Of a stretch of DNA of 64,000 nucleotides, positions 31,840-42,042 are shown piece after piece. Position 1 is the stretch's first letter. Every line of letters starts with the position of its first letter. Source of the stretch: Hemileia vastatrix (lineage: Eukaryota > Basidiomycota > Pucciniomycetes > Pucciniales > Zaghouaniaceae); contig JASXTE010000005.1 of NCBI GenBank assembly GCA_030280995.1, positions 31,323,501-31,387,500 of the forward strand, given 5' to 3'. Position numbers and translations under genes: made by a program. The notes under the pieces were generated by a model that was not told the DNA's origin, ran no database searches, and saw nothing but the letters and a program-made list of their open reading frames with translations.

Positions 31840-34362
31840 GTATCCCTGATGTAATACAAGGCTCATTTATTAAACCTTAAATCTTCCATCTAGAACTACC
31901 TGTAAGATTTCCCGAGCCTTGAAAGAGGACAAAAAATGAGGAGATCCTTTACCACTGGCATTGCCTCCTAGGTCATGCCAGATTGAGACAAATAAGGCAA
32001 ATGGTAAATCAGAAGATGGCTCTGGGTCTTCCTGACTCACTGCTTCTGGGAAAAATTGTATGTGATGCCTGTCAAATGTGCAAAAGCAGGCAAGAAGACT
32101 TCCTTCAATTGCATGACAGGAATCCGCACAAACTTGAAATAGTAACCACCAACCTAATAGGACCAATGGAAGTCACATCTGTAGACAATGGCCTCTATGC
32201 TCTAAATTTACAAGCCCTTGCCTCCTCCTACAGCGAGTGTCACATATTAAAAGCTAAAATTGAGGCAACAGGCAGGATAAAGGACATCATTATGCGACCA
32301 GAAAAACAAACTAATATGCCAGTTTAAATTCTCAGAACAGACAATGGCGGTGAATTTAACAACAAAATTATGGAAGAGCTTTTCACTAGCAAAGGCATTG
32401 TCCACGAATAATTGCTCCCGTACTATCACCAACAAAATGGGAGCATTGAGTGCTACAACAGGTCAATAACAGAAACAGGGAGAGCAATTCTCTTTGTGAG
32501 TCAGCTCCCAAAGCTCTTCTGGAGTTTTGCCTTCAAATGGGCCTCATATATACTGAACCGGATCCCTAACAAAGTCTCAACTGCTTTGACACCCTTTGAA
32601 GCTATGTTTGACAAGAAACTACAACTTGACTTGTGTCACCGGACGACCTATGCACAAGGTCGAGGATGTTCCTGAAGGTGAGATGAGGGATTTTAGAAAC
32701 TTCTTTGAAGCACAGAGGAATGATTCGAGGAAATGATTCGAAGGTCACTCGAAGTAATAGCTATAGGTTCGAGGTTCGTTCGAGAAGAATTATAAACTAG
32801 TTTTAAAGGTAATAGTAATTCTTAAAATCTCACAAAGGGTTGGAAAACTCAATAATCAAAGATTTAGGATTTAAAAAATGAATATTGAGAAAATAAAAGA
32901 AAGATACAATAACAATGATTTAACTTTTAAGGATTTACCACTATTAATGTAAATACGATATTATAATTTAATTCTAAGGAATATCGAACCAAATACCCAA
33001 CTCCTTTTATATCCTTTGTTCCTCCTCGCATTGACCTCCCTTCCATCGCACCATTCCCATTCCATTGACCATTACTAACAAACACTTAGACCCTCTTCAC
33101 TAAATATCCGTCCATGCTCAATTTACCCCTTTTTAATTAATTAACAAAACTTTTGATGAAAAAACTACTACTGTACTATTTCGTTGAACCTAGCGCTGTG
33201 CGTCGCTTATTGAAAAGGACTAAGGTACCCCATTGGGAGATTGACTAATTTAGATTTAGAGTTTAGGCTAGCGCAGTTAAATAGTAAGTACACAAAGGGG
33301 AATCGCAGTTTCTATGGAGAATTGCTTTCTGCGCTTCGAGTATAGATTTAGGACTCAATATTATTGATTTAATGAGTTGATTTCGCCTCGAGTGTCACGT
33401 GGCGCGTGACAACTTGATACTTCATTTTGGGGAAGTTGCATACATTCATATACCCAAGGAGAAACCTCAAAAACTAGACAACAGAGCCAGGAAATGCTTT
33501 GTTGTAGGTTATCCCATTGGAATGAAAGAATGGCCTTTCTGGGACCCAACTGATAATAAGGTAATAACATCTGCATGGGCTACTTTCAACAACCCCCATC
33601 ACAAAAATCAACTGCCACCACCAAACAAGTTGGACATAAACTTCCTCCTAAACAAAACAGCACTCACACTCAACAATGATGCACATCAGCTGGGAAACTT
33701 CAAAGACAAAGAAAAGTTACTGTATCAAGAAAGAAAAGTTGCATGCATCCAAGAAAACTGTGGTTTATATGCCTCATCAGTCCCTAAATCCTTCAAGGAA
33801 GCTATGAAATCAAGTGATGGTGAAAAATGGATGAATGCGTGCCTAAACGAAATCAACAATTTAACTACAATGGATGTCTGGACAAGAGAAATTCCCCTTA
33901 AAGAAGCACAGATTCTTAATGCGAAATGGGTTTTCTCAGAAAAGAAAGACAATATAAATGAGACAACAAAGCTCAAGGCGCAATACATTGCTAAATGATT
34001 CAAGCAAGTGAAAGGGATAGACTATGCAGCAACATTTGCGCCCACAGCTTCCTTAACAGCGCAGCGTATCATACTAACCATTGCAGAAACCAATAATTGG
34101 CCAGTTCATGCTTTTGACATGACAGCAGCATACCTTCATAGCCCCATAGACAAAACTGTATGGGTTTGCAATCCTCCAGGTTTTGAACATCATGATGGCA
34201 AAGCATACAAGCTAAAGAAAGCTCTGTATGGAAAACTCCAAGCAGCAAGATGTTGGTGGCAACACTTCAGCAAGCAACTGAAACAAATAGGCTACAAGTT
34301 GTCAACTTTCAACAGCTGTGTATATTTCTTAACCAACAACAAAACCAAAGCTATGATCAGTT
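31840..34362 (+). pseudogene. Ty1/copia pol fragment (integrase and RT), split by a solo LTR
   Basis: The plus strand reads WHCLLGHARLRQ and CDACQMCKSRQ (pre-integrase zinc region), an integrase core remnant to 32633, then after the LTR (32634-33411) VAYIHIPKEKPQKL and CFVVGYP. Reverse transcriptase follows: LNAKWVFSEKKD, DYAATFAPTASL, HAFDMTAAYLHSPID and KLKKALYGKLQAARCWW. Removing the LTR and one ACTTG copy rejoins the frame. Gag and protease are absent on the left, and homology ends near 34362, just before the YVDD active site, so it is truncated at both ends. Stops occur, including one before FKQVKGIDY. Confidence 0.85.
32634..33411 (-). repeat. Solo LTR, 778 bp, inside copia pol
   Basis: Starts TGTCACCGGACG and ends GCGCGTGACA on the plus strand, so it is opposite to the 21026-21799 LTR, of which it is a close relative. 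ACTTG is duplicated at 32629-32633 and 33412-33416. Reverse-oriented TATA-type CTCCTTTTATATCC near 33005. CpG-rich compared with its surroundings. Confidence 0.93.
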
Positions 34363-34377
34363 CAACTGCTTTCACCC

Positions 34378-35679
34378 TCATTGGTGGAACATTTCTTGCT
34401 GGAGCATTAGGTTGGTGTGGGGGATATGCTGGGCGATATGAGTCCATCTTCCATTGAGGGGGGGAAGGGGATTGTTGTTGAAGTGTTGTGCATTTGCTGT
34501 TGGTGGGAGGAAAGAGGGCTGAATCACCATTGGGTATATTGGTTGGAGGCCATTGGGTACAAAATTGGTAGGTTGCTGTGATTGTTGTTGACCAAAAACA
34601 GGTGGCCTGGGACAACTTGCCTGTAGATGATCAGGGGAGTTGCAGTTCCAACATATTGGGGGACGTGATGGTCTGGCTGCAGCAGCAAGCGGTATGTCGG
34701 GAACTAGGGGAGAGTTAATGGATGTGTTTTCTGCAGACAATGAGTCATTGATGTCAGAGAAGCGATTTGCTGCTACTAGGGCGTGGTTGTCCTCCCTGAG
34801 ACGGTTGGCATCATCATTTCTGAGTCTTTCCAACACTGCTGTGATTGCCTTCTGAATGGAAATGGTGGAGGGGTTTTCATGGGAGATCTTTACCAGTAAT
34901 TCTATTTCCCTCAGTAGCTCAGCGCTGTAGCTTTGATTGTCTTTGATGGCCCTTTGGAAGAATATGGGGAGCATGTCATCTCCAAAACATAAGTTTTGAG
35001 CCTTCAGGTCTGCATAGCAATCTTTCATGTGAGCTATCATTGCTATGGGATTGGGGAAATCCTTTGATTGGATATTGAGAGAACGCTCAAGTGCATTCAT
35101 TTGGCCAGATCATGAAAGGATGTTGTATTGATGTCGGAGGTGACTGAAAGCAGCTGTACTCAGGATTAGAGAGATAATTTGTGATTTGACATTCAGTTCA
35201 ACAGAGTTGATGAGGATGGAACATCCAATCCTTTCTTGCGCTGATCCAGTGGATGGGTTTGGCCTGTTTAGGAAGTTTGGGTCTCCAATGTAGTCGCTCA
35301 AAATCATCTGGGGTTCTTTATACCATATGCGAAAGTTCGACCCATCCTCCTTAAGTTTGTTAGGCCAGAGGGACAGTTCTTTTCTCATGTCTCTTATTGT
35401 GTCAGTTACTTGTTTCCTGGCTGCATTGTGTGAGGCAACTCTTGGGTCAATGACTTCATTGTTGTCTGATGGAATTGCGGCTTGGGCATCTTCTTCTTGG
35501 TATGGCTCAAATTCTTCATTTTTGGCCATGTCTTCTTCTGGATGATGAGGTGGTGCAGGGGTTGTTTGGGAGGCTGATTGGTGTCAGGTTGTTGTTGTGT
35601 TTGAGGAAGGGGGTTGAATTGCTGGAGTGATGTTAGTCAGGGTGGAAGTTCTTGGTTGGGGGTGATTGTTTGAGTTCAT
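34378..35679 (-). pseudogene. Ty1/copia Gag
   Basis: Minus-strand Gag of about 430 residues. ATG chosen at 35679 (MNSNNHPQPRT), then a Pro-rich N-terminus, DMRKELSLWPNKLKEDGSNF (copia Gag UBN2-type core), a helical middle, and a canonical zinc knuckle CWNCNSPDHLQASC (C-X2-C-X4-H-X4-C, near 34640). A Gln/Pro/Asn-rich tail ends at 34378. Two in-frame TGA codons (near 35589 and 35113) are the only breaks; the second fits CGA to TGA. No protease or pol follows leftward: instead the plus-strand copia pol ends head-to-head at about 34362. Confidence 0.85.
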
Positions 35680-35689
35680 GATGGTGTTC

Positions 35690-36207
35690 AATTATTATTA
35701 GTATTTATTTATTTTTATTTTTTTATTTTTTTTATTTTTTATTTTTTTTACAAGTATGAGATAGAAAGAAAGGAAATTAATAGATATGGAAAGGAAATGA
35801 AAGGTAAGCTAAAGGTAGAAGACAACAGAAACAGATAGAGGAAGAGAAGTAAAGAAGGGGAAAAAAAAGGAGAAAGAAGAAAAAAGAAAAAAAATAGGCT
35901 TTTGGGTGGATGTGTGCCCACACCACTTAAGTCAGGACCTTGCGAGGATCCTTACCTAATTACCAAGGAGAAAAAGAAAGTATGAAAATGAGAAATGGAG
36001 AAAGAGAAAACAAAGTAGAGAAAAAATGAAAAAAAAACACGAGTGAAAGAGGAAAAAGGATGAAAAAATGATAGAGCTGGGAGAAAAGAGAATTGAGACT
36101 TCGTGTTGCTGATGAGGCAGGCCAATGATGCTTTTTCAGTCTTGTACAGAGGTGTGAGGAAAAAAAGGAGAAGAGAGGAAAAAAAAGGATAAAGAAGGAA
36201 ATTATTT
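35690..36207. repeat. Low-complexity T-rich and purine-rich DNA
   Basis: A (TATTT/TTTTTA)n tract at 35695-35752 is followed by A/G-rich DNA (GAAAGAAAGGAAA type) to 36200, with TCAGGACCTTGCGAGGATCC near 35932. Probably leader of the minus-strand copia Gag. Hydrophobic minus-strand frames here are compositional. Confidence 0.55.
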
Positions 36208-36350
36208 TGTGGCACTCAAGGCCCATAACCTATTGGCTGCTTTCTGGGAAACTCGTAGTTGTTACTCAAAAGGTTGTATTTCATAATGTGGTAATGCTAG
36301 TCAATATATACATGATGATACTGCGGCGTAGTCGAGACCTAGCACGTTTG
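36208..36350. repeat. Repeat block X, uninterrupted copy
   Basis: Reads TGTGGCACTCAAGG to GAGACCTAGCA and includes ATTGGCTGCTTTCTGGGAAAC and TACTGCGGCGTAGTCGAG. The same block is interrupted by the chromovirus at 23392/31653. It begins TG and ends CA and lies on the 5' side of the minus-strand copia Gag, so it could be a short LTR or a leader; undecided. Confidence 0.6.
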
Positions 36351-36428
36351 AGGCCTCCCAAAACAGAAGGGGAAATGCATAATTGGACTCAAATAGAAGA
36401 ATTAATCCATAAATATGAGCCCTTAATC

Positions 36429-36545
36429 TATAAATTTAAGGACAAATGCATACTTTGACCAAAAAGAAAAAGAAATGATGCAAGTTTTCTATATTTAGAG
36501 TATGTCTGTTGTGTATGGTGTGTCCGACTAGCTTTTCCCCAATAC
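36429..36545 (+). repeat. Repeat block Y
   Basis: Inverted relative of 21990-22110 (see there). Lies about 80 bp after block X. Confidence 0.6.
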
Positions 36546-37971
36546 GTAATACACCACTTCGTAGTGAGGAAGGCAAGATTGACAAGATCTACATTGGGTT
36601 GTGGCGCAATAGGCATGAGAAGTGTGGTTTCTAAAACTTAGAGCTCTCCACCTAGCTCACCATATTAAAAATGAACAATCAAATGAATTTTCCCGTAGAA
36701 ATTACTGTTTGTAATCTAGCTCTAGTTTTTCCAAGTTTTGCACGTTACTGTTCACTACCATACATTCTGCCACAACTGTGAATAGCTACACATTTTTTGT
36801 CTTTCACAACCTGGTGCAGTCTACCCACTTTGCCATTTTTTCCACCATGCTTTCACATCATGAACTAGAGCACTTGCTCCCTTTCCCGATGCCCTTGCCT
36901 GCGCCCTAGCCAAGACACCTATCTCACCCTCATGAGATACAGCTCTTTCAAAAATCTCCTCTCCTTTCAGCGATTCCCTTTCCCCCTTCGAAAAAAAAAA
37001 ATCAACAATTTTCCACTGTTTTTCCTTTCTTCCCTGAGACTTCATTTTCTGCCTCGTTTGATCTTGATAAAATTACCTCCTCTCATCCTCTTTCTTGTAC
37101 TATTCTCTATCTTTATCTTCTACTAAACTAAACAGTTTTGTTGCTCCACCTCTGCCTTTCTTCTCTTCTGACATTGTCTTCACCAAAGCCTGTTTTTATG
37201 ATAGGTTGAGAAAATTTCTTGTCCGTTTCATGAGGTTTATGACGTACAGAACTCGGAATAACTAAGAAAACTTAGAAAGTAAGTATGAAAAAATGGAAAC
37301 AGATTTTCTATCGGTAACACAACGCTGTAAAATTTGTGACAAAAACCCAGCTGAAAAGGCTTCAATTTGAATTACCAATTGGTGACGGAATATGTACTTA
37401 TTTCCTCAAATATATATATTCGTCTTAGAAATCTGGGATGAGACTCCATGAGCAGAAGGCTGAATTACAGGCGCAAGACAGAAAAAATATAGTGCTGGTT
37501 TACACATGATTTTGAAACATCACATAATCCTAGAAGGAACTGATTATCACAAATAGAGAATCATAGTAAGGCTTCTGTAATCTTGGCGGTTTCCTTGAGG
37601 AAGCCTGGGTAGAAATAGGAAATAAGATTGGAAGAAAAGGGTGAGTAAGATGTTTAGCCACAAATATAAGTAACGATAGAAATGATTGTTAGCCATCAAG
37701 CCTCATTAATATCATCATATCATTTCTATTTCGCTCTCTGAAATTACTTATATTTTACAAGTCATCATAATTTCAAAAAATCTGTCCAGAAAAACAATTT
37801 TGCTCTTTCTTTTGCATATAAGTTCCTGATAAAAGGTATCGCAAAGTGTAATCTTTACCTCATAAATCATTCAAACATAAAAACAGAGTAATTTTCTTCA
37901 TTTCCTTCTTTATGTTTGAGTTTACATGAATTAAGGAAAAATATGTTCTGACTTCACTCTTTTTTTAATAG
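36546..37971. other. Host-like upstream region, no gene proved
   Basis: Less repeat-like and retains some CpG. A pyrimidine-rich stretch lies at 36920-37120. A 75-residue charged minus-strand frame (37045-36821, ending KAWWKKWQSG) has no domain, and I do not support it as a gene. Probably includes the promoter of the secreted-protein gene; a pyrimidine run and TTTAATAG directly precede its ATG and could be an intron acceptor. Confidence 0.4.
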
Positions 37972-38382
37972 ATGTGGAATTTAAGCTTTAATCTCTTTAT
38001 TCTCCATACCTTCTTTTGGATCTCAAGCACGTTTGCATATCCGCCTGGGTGTTCAAATGTTACTACAGCCAACGAGAAGATGATAGGTTTGGCAGACGTT
38101 AATCCTAGGTGCGGTGTAACCACAATGGGAGTCCCACAAGCAGCCTTCGAGCAAAAATGTTTTTGTGCAAGAGGGCGCAAAATGCAATGCACCAGTTATA
38201 ATCGAGGTACTCGTGATGTGATTGTTCGCTGGTGGTTTCCAGTACAGTACACCGAACCAATTATGGGCCAGCTTGTTCTTGCTGGCATGCAATGTACACA
38301 AGTTTGGCATTTCCCGGGCGATCAAGATAATTTTTCTGCCCAAAGAACAATGCAAGTTTTTCCATACGTACCAGTTCGCTAA
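37972..38382 (+). CDS. Small cysteine-containing secreted protein, candidate effector
   Basis: 136 residues, single open exon. Residues 1-22 form a signal peptide (hydrophobic NLFILHTFFWISSTFA) with likely cleavage after Ala22. The mature protein of about 114 residues has six Cys (27, 47, 63, 65, 73, 108), an aromatic VRWWFPVQY segment and no other membrane span. No known domain recognised. Small, secreted, even-Cys proteins are typical of fungal effector repertoires; that role is inferred. It keeps 15 CpG by eye in 411 bp, unlike neighbouring decayed elements, and has no stop, so it is likely under selection or recent. The start is the first ATG and gives the signal peptide. ACTTCACTC plus a T-run and AATAG directly before the ATG may mark an upstream 5' UTR intron. 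Confidence 0.7.
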   Translation: MWNLSFNLFILHTFFWISSTFAYPPGCSNVTTANEKMIGLADVNPRCGVTTMGVPQAAFEQKCFCARGRKMQCTSYNRGTRDVIVRWWFPVQYTEPIMGQLVLAGMQCTQVWHFPGDQDNFSAQRTMQVFPYVPVR

Positions 38383-38821
38383 CCTCACTGCCTATCATAG
38401 TCTTAGCTACTTTTCCCTATTTCTCACTGTCTAATTAGTAAAGTCGCAGTCAGCTTGATGTTTATAAAGCCACCAATCATACAATTAAATAAGTAAACTT
38501 GTCCGCTAAAACCAACAGTTGTCTATATACTCCGAAAATATGACTGGTTTCATAGTTTAGTATATTATTCATTTCCATTTCATTAATTTCTGTCATTTTC
38601 TTTTATTAGTTTTAATTTTTAGACTAATATGAAAGAAATAAGACTCAGGGTGTCTAGATTCTTAGCATTATATTTGATGTGGTAGTTCTAAGAGGGTAGT
38701 AGGACATGAGTTGGCCCCGGCCTGGTATACGTTGTATGGCAAGTTGAGAGAGGAACTTTTTATAGTCATGTTTTAAACTTGAAATGAGCAAAACGCTTTG
38801 TCTAAATCAACCAAATGTTAC
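38383..38821. other. Downstream region of the secreted-protein gene, no gene seen
   Basis: AT-rich 3' flank without a recognisable frame or repeat before the hairpin element arm at 38822. Confidence 0.4.
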
Positions 38822-40250
38822 AATCAAGGCACGAAAGCTTGCGGAATTTACGACAAAAAAAATCAAAGCTTCACTCACAAAAAAATGATTTGACTATTCG
38901 AAAGGGGGTATCAGCCAGGCTATCTCAGAAACTCAGCAATTTATATAATAAATTACTGAAACCATATAAGGGAATAACACTATGTAGTTACAATAAATTA
39001 TTTTATTAAATAATAAAATTATAAATATTTTATGAATAAATAAAATAATTATTATATTTAATTTTATTATTAAATAAGTTTTATTACATAAACAAATATT
39101 ATATTCTATAAAAACATGGCACACTTCTATGTATTTAATATTTCTAAAAAAAAAAAAAAATTAAATTAATTATAATATTATAAGCTTAATTATTTTTAAC
39201 TTATAATGGAATTACAATTAATTTTATATAACTTAGATATTAAAATACAACTTATCAATCAATATTATCCACAAATATTGGGCGCTTTTTTGACCCTTGA
39301 TTGTGTCAATAGAATTAGTAATTAATTTAAAATACATATTTAATATATAAATATTAAATTCTCACTTTAAATAAGTTAAAATTAAATGAATTATTTGTTT
39401 CAATTAATTTAATTATTAAAATTAAATAAAACAATTAATTAATTTCTCTTTATAATTGAACTAAATTGATTACATAAGTTTTGCATGAAAATAATTCTAG
39501 TTGTTTTATATTAAAACCTTTTCATCTTAGTATACTACTTAATTATGATATTTTTCTCACAATTCACATGGCCTTGTACTTATTTAGTCATTCATTATTT
39601 TTTTGGAGTTTTGATATGGGAGAGTTATTAATTTATTCACAGAGTTAATTTGGTGTTTTATTTTTTTCCTCAAAATGGATGTTTTAATTAATTTCTTTTG
39701 ATCTTTTGTTTCACATACTATTATTGTTGTATACAAATTGGAAGCGCCTCATAATGTATCCTTGCCTATAAAAGGTCTTGTAATTTCTCTTTTTTATCTA
39801 TCACTTATTACACTCACATTTTATTACATATTTAAATATCATACAAATTATTATTATTATTATTAGTCTTATAGTTCTAATATAAATCTTAATAAATTTC
39901 AAGGTTTCCATAAGTCTATTAATAATCATAATTGATTGCTGCGCATTGAGAACTAACTTACAAAACTATTAAAAATTATTTAAATCCACTACAGTGTCAT
40001 TACTCATAAGTTATTGTTGTATTACTATCAATAAATCCAATTAATATCTAATTCTCAATTACTATATACAAATTAGTCCTTACCATCCTATTCTATATCT
40101 TCTTTTATCTTTGATTTCCTACTTCTTCTAGACAACCCGCCAATAGGGGGTACCTCCGACCTATCCCCAACCCTTTTGAATAAGCAAATCATTTTTTAGT
40201 GAGAGCCACTTTGAGTTTTTCCTCAAAAATTTTGCAAGCTTTTGTAATTT
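38822..40250. repeat. Hairpin (fold-back) element, copy 2, split by an LTR
   Basis: Left arm 38822-38906 and right arm 40171-40250 are imperfect reverse complements (ACTCACAAAAAAATGATTTG against CAAATCATTTTTTAGTGAG). After removing the LTR and one GGGGG the loop is 22 bp, equal in length and similar in sequence to the loop of copy 1 at 1363-1384 (both end in CCAA). Confidence 0.8.
38909..40145 (+). repeat. Solo LTR, 1237 bp, AT-rich family
   Basis: Starts TATCAGCCAGGCT (TGTCAGCC in the relatives at 53728 and 56248) and ends CCGCCAATA. GGGGG is duplicated at 38904-38908 and 40146-40150. The TATA motif CCTATAAAAGGTCTTG near 39766 is conserved in the other two copies. Inserted in the loop of the hairpin element. 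Confidence 0.85.
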
Positions 40251-40835
40251 AGCTGTATTTTTTCCCCTTTCCTTTGAAAAACACTCTTTTTTCTCCCCAT
40301 TTCTCCATTTAAACATTGAACTATCTCTCGTATTATCATTTTTATCTATTTGCCAATTGATTGGCCTGCCTATATTAAATATAACTCATGAGCTGTTTTT
40401 CATCTAATCACCATCAAGCAGCATGTCATTTTCGTAAGATTTGTGCCATTTAAATTCATCAAAAATTTATCATACTATTAATAGAGACGCTCAGTTTTTT
40501 GAACAGGTAAAGTGTGCTTACTATTGGCCTTTCCCAAATACAACTGCTAAAGAAATGTTGTGAAGCAAAAGATTTAATCAAGATAATTGGCATCAAAAGC
40601 TGGAAATCTTTGAGAGTTAATCTTGCAATCTTTTTGATTTGCACATTTGTTAATTTTATTTGATATCTACCTGATAGTCTACAGTTTCTTTCAAAATTTA
40701 GATCTTAACTTTCATATCATCTACTTAACCTACGTATTTCCTTCATATATATCCTTCTTAGAGCATCTACCCCCATTCCAATAAATATTCAGTATCTACA
40801 AGACTTGCTACACAGACAGCCAGAAGCCTTACACA
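40251..40835. other. No gene recognised
   Basis: AT-rich DNA between the hairpin element and the 66-bp repeats. No domain in any frame. Confidence 0.4.
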
Positions 40836-41100
40836 CACATCATATGGCAAGAATCATTATACATCCGGACCTTCAGCCCAGATGTTTGTCATAATAATTT
40901 TTGAGTAAGCATGATTGGCATGATTATACATCTGGACCTTTGGCCTGGATGTTAGTCATAACTTTATGGAATATGCATGATTGGCATGATTACACATCCA
41001 GGACAAAGGTCCAGATGTTTGTTATAACAGTGTTGAATATGCATGATTGACATGATTATCAATCTAGACCTTGGGCTCAGATGTGAGTGATCATCTAGGT
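40836..41100. repeat. 66-bp tandem units with quasi-palindromic cores
   Basis: About four units, each containing ATGATTGGCATGATTA and a 23-bp core of the form CATCTGGACC..GGCCTGGATG. Cores in adjacent units are near reverse complements of each other, so each can form a small hairpin. It lies at what would be the 3' side of the minus-strand Helitron. Confidence 0.75.
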
Positions 41101-41158
41101 TAAAGGTCAATATATGTGTATTATTTTCTATTACCCTCCCTCCCTTTCACAATAAATA

Positions 41159-41338
41159 TTAAATGCAATTATTCAGTACATCTTTGTATAAAACATTTAC
41201 TGCCCTTCCTTCAGCTTTCTCTGATAAAAGTACACGGAAATTTCCACTGTAGTTTGTCCTTGAAAGTGCTACATATAACTGACCATGTGCAAAAACTGGT
41301 GATTCCAGGATAATACCTACAATGTCTAAAGATTGACT
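41159..41338 (-). pseudogene. Helitron helicase C-terminus
   Basis: Reads SLDIVGIILESPVFAHGQLY and VALSRTNYSGNF, the C-terminal Pif1-family motif that includes the conserved HGQLYVALSR. Ends at a stop near 41159. Its N-terminal continuation lies at 48081 beyond the copia insertion. Confidence 0.85.
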
Positions 41339-41925
41339 TGTTAGAATTAGTGTAGTTATATTTTTCATTATAGTAAAACTTGTTTGATTCATCTGTTTCA
41401 TTTTATCTATTAAAATACTTTTGTACTAATTATAATTAGTATATTCTATCAAAGCATGTACATGAGAATAACTTCTCACAGTAAAGTAGGATAGCACTAT
41501 ATGTACATGTAAACAATACTGTTTAGTTTTCTCATCTTGTGCTCAAATTCTTTTCAACTTGTTTGTTTTCTCATATTTAGTTTCTATTTATAGGTTAGTA
41601 GTCAAAAGTTATAATAGTTAAGATATCTTACTTACCTGGTTGAACTCCTATAAAGGTTGGTATATTATGTTTTATGAAATGAATATTAATTTATCTTGTG
41701 CTCAAAGTCTTTTCTGCTTGGTTTTTTTCTCATATTTTGTTTCTCTTTATAGGCTAGTAGTCAACAGTTATAGTAGTTAATATATCTTACTTACCTGGTT
41801 GAACTCCTATAAAGGTTAGTAGTCAACAGTTATAATACTTAAGATATCTTACTTGCCTGGTTGAACTCCTATAAAGGTGCAAAAAGGTAAAAAAAATGTC
41901 CAGCACAGATCAATAAAATCTTATT
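41339..41925 (+). repeat. 5' LTR of copia, with an extra 62-bp module
   Basis: About 587 bp, begins TGTTAGAATTAGTG. Contains three copies of a 62-bp module (GTAGTCAA..GTTAT..TATCTTACTT..CTATAAAGG) where the 3' LTR has two, plus a partial duplication around TTGTGCTCAAA. Confidence 0.88.
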
Positions 41926-42042
41926 CATTATCAGTACCAGTAATCTCATGAACATCACAGAATTTCAAGACATACTAAAGAAAGCAGTCAAAGGAGGCAC
42001 TACAAGACTCAATGACAAAAATTATGTTGTCTGGTCTATGTA

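Noticed and set aside
35952..36226. Two overlapping Phe-rich minus-strand frames resembling membrane proteins
   Set aside because: Complement of a purine-rich low-complexity tract; both frames look alike because of composition.
36821..37045. Charged 75-codon minus-strand frame in the host-like region
   Set aside because: No domain, no splice or start support; could be an exon but nothing shows it.
38053..38388. Minus-strand frame antisense to the secreted-protein gene
   Set aside because: No signal peptide or domain; the plus-strand frame has a signal peptide and Cys pattern.
40836..41100. Possible CRISPR-like array
   Set aside because: Units are diverged, tandem without unique spacers, and the sequence is fungal; a tandem repeat explains it.
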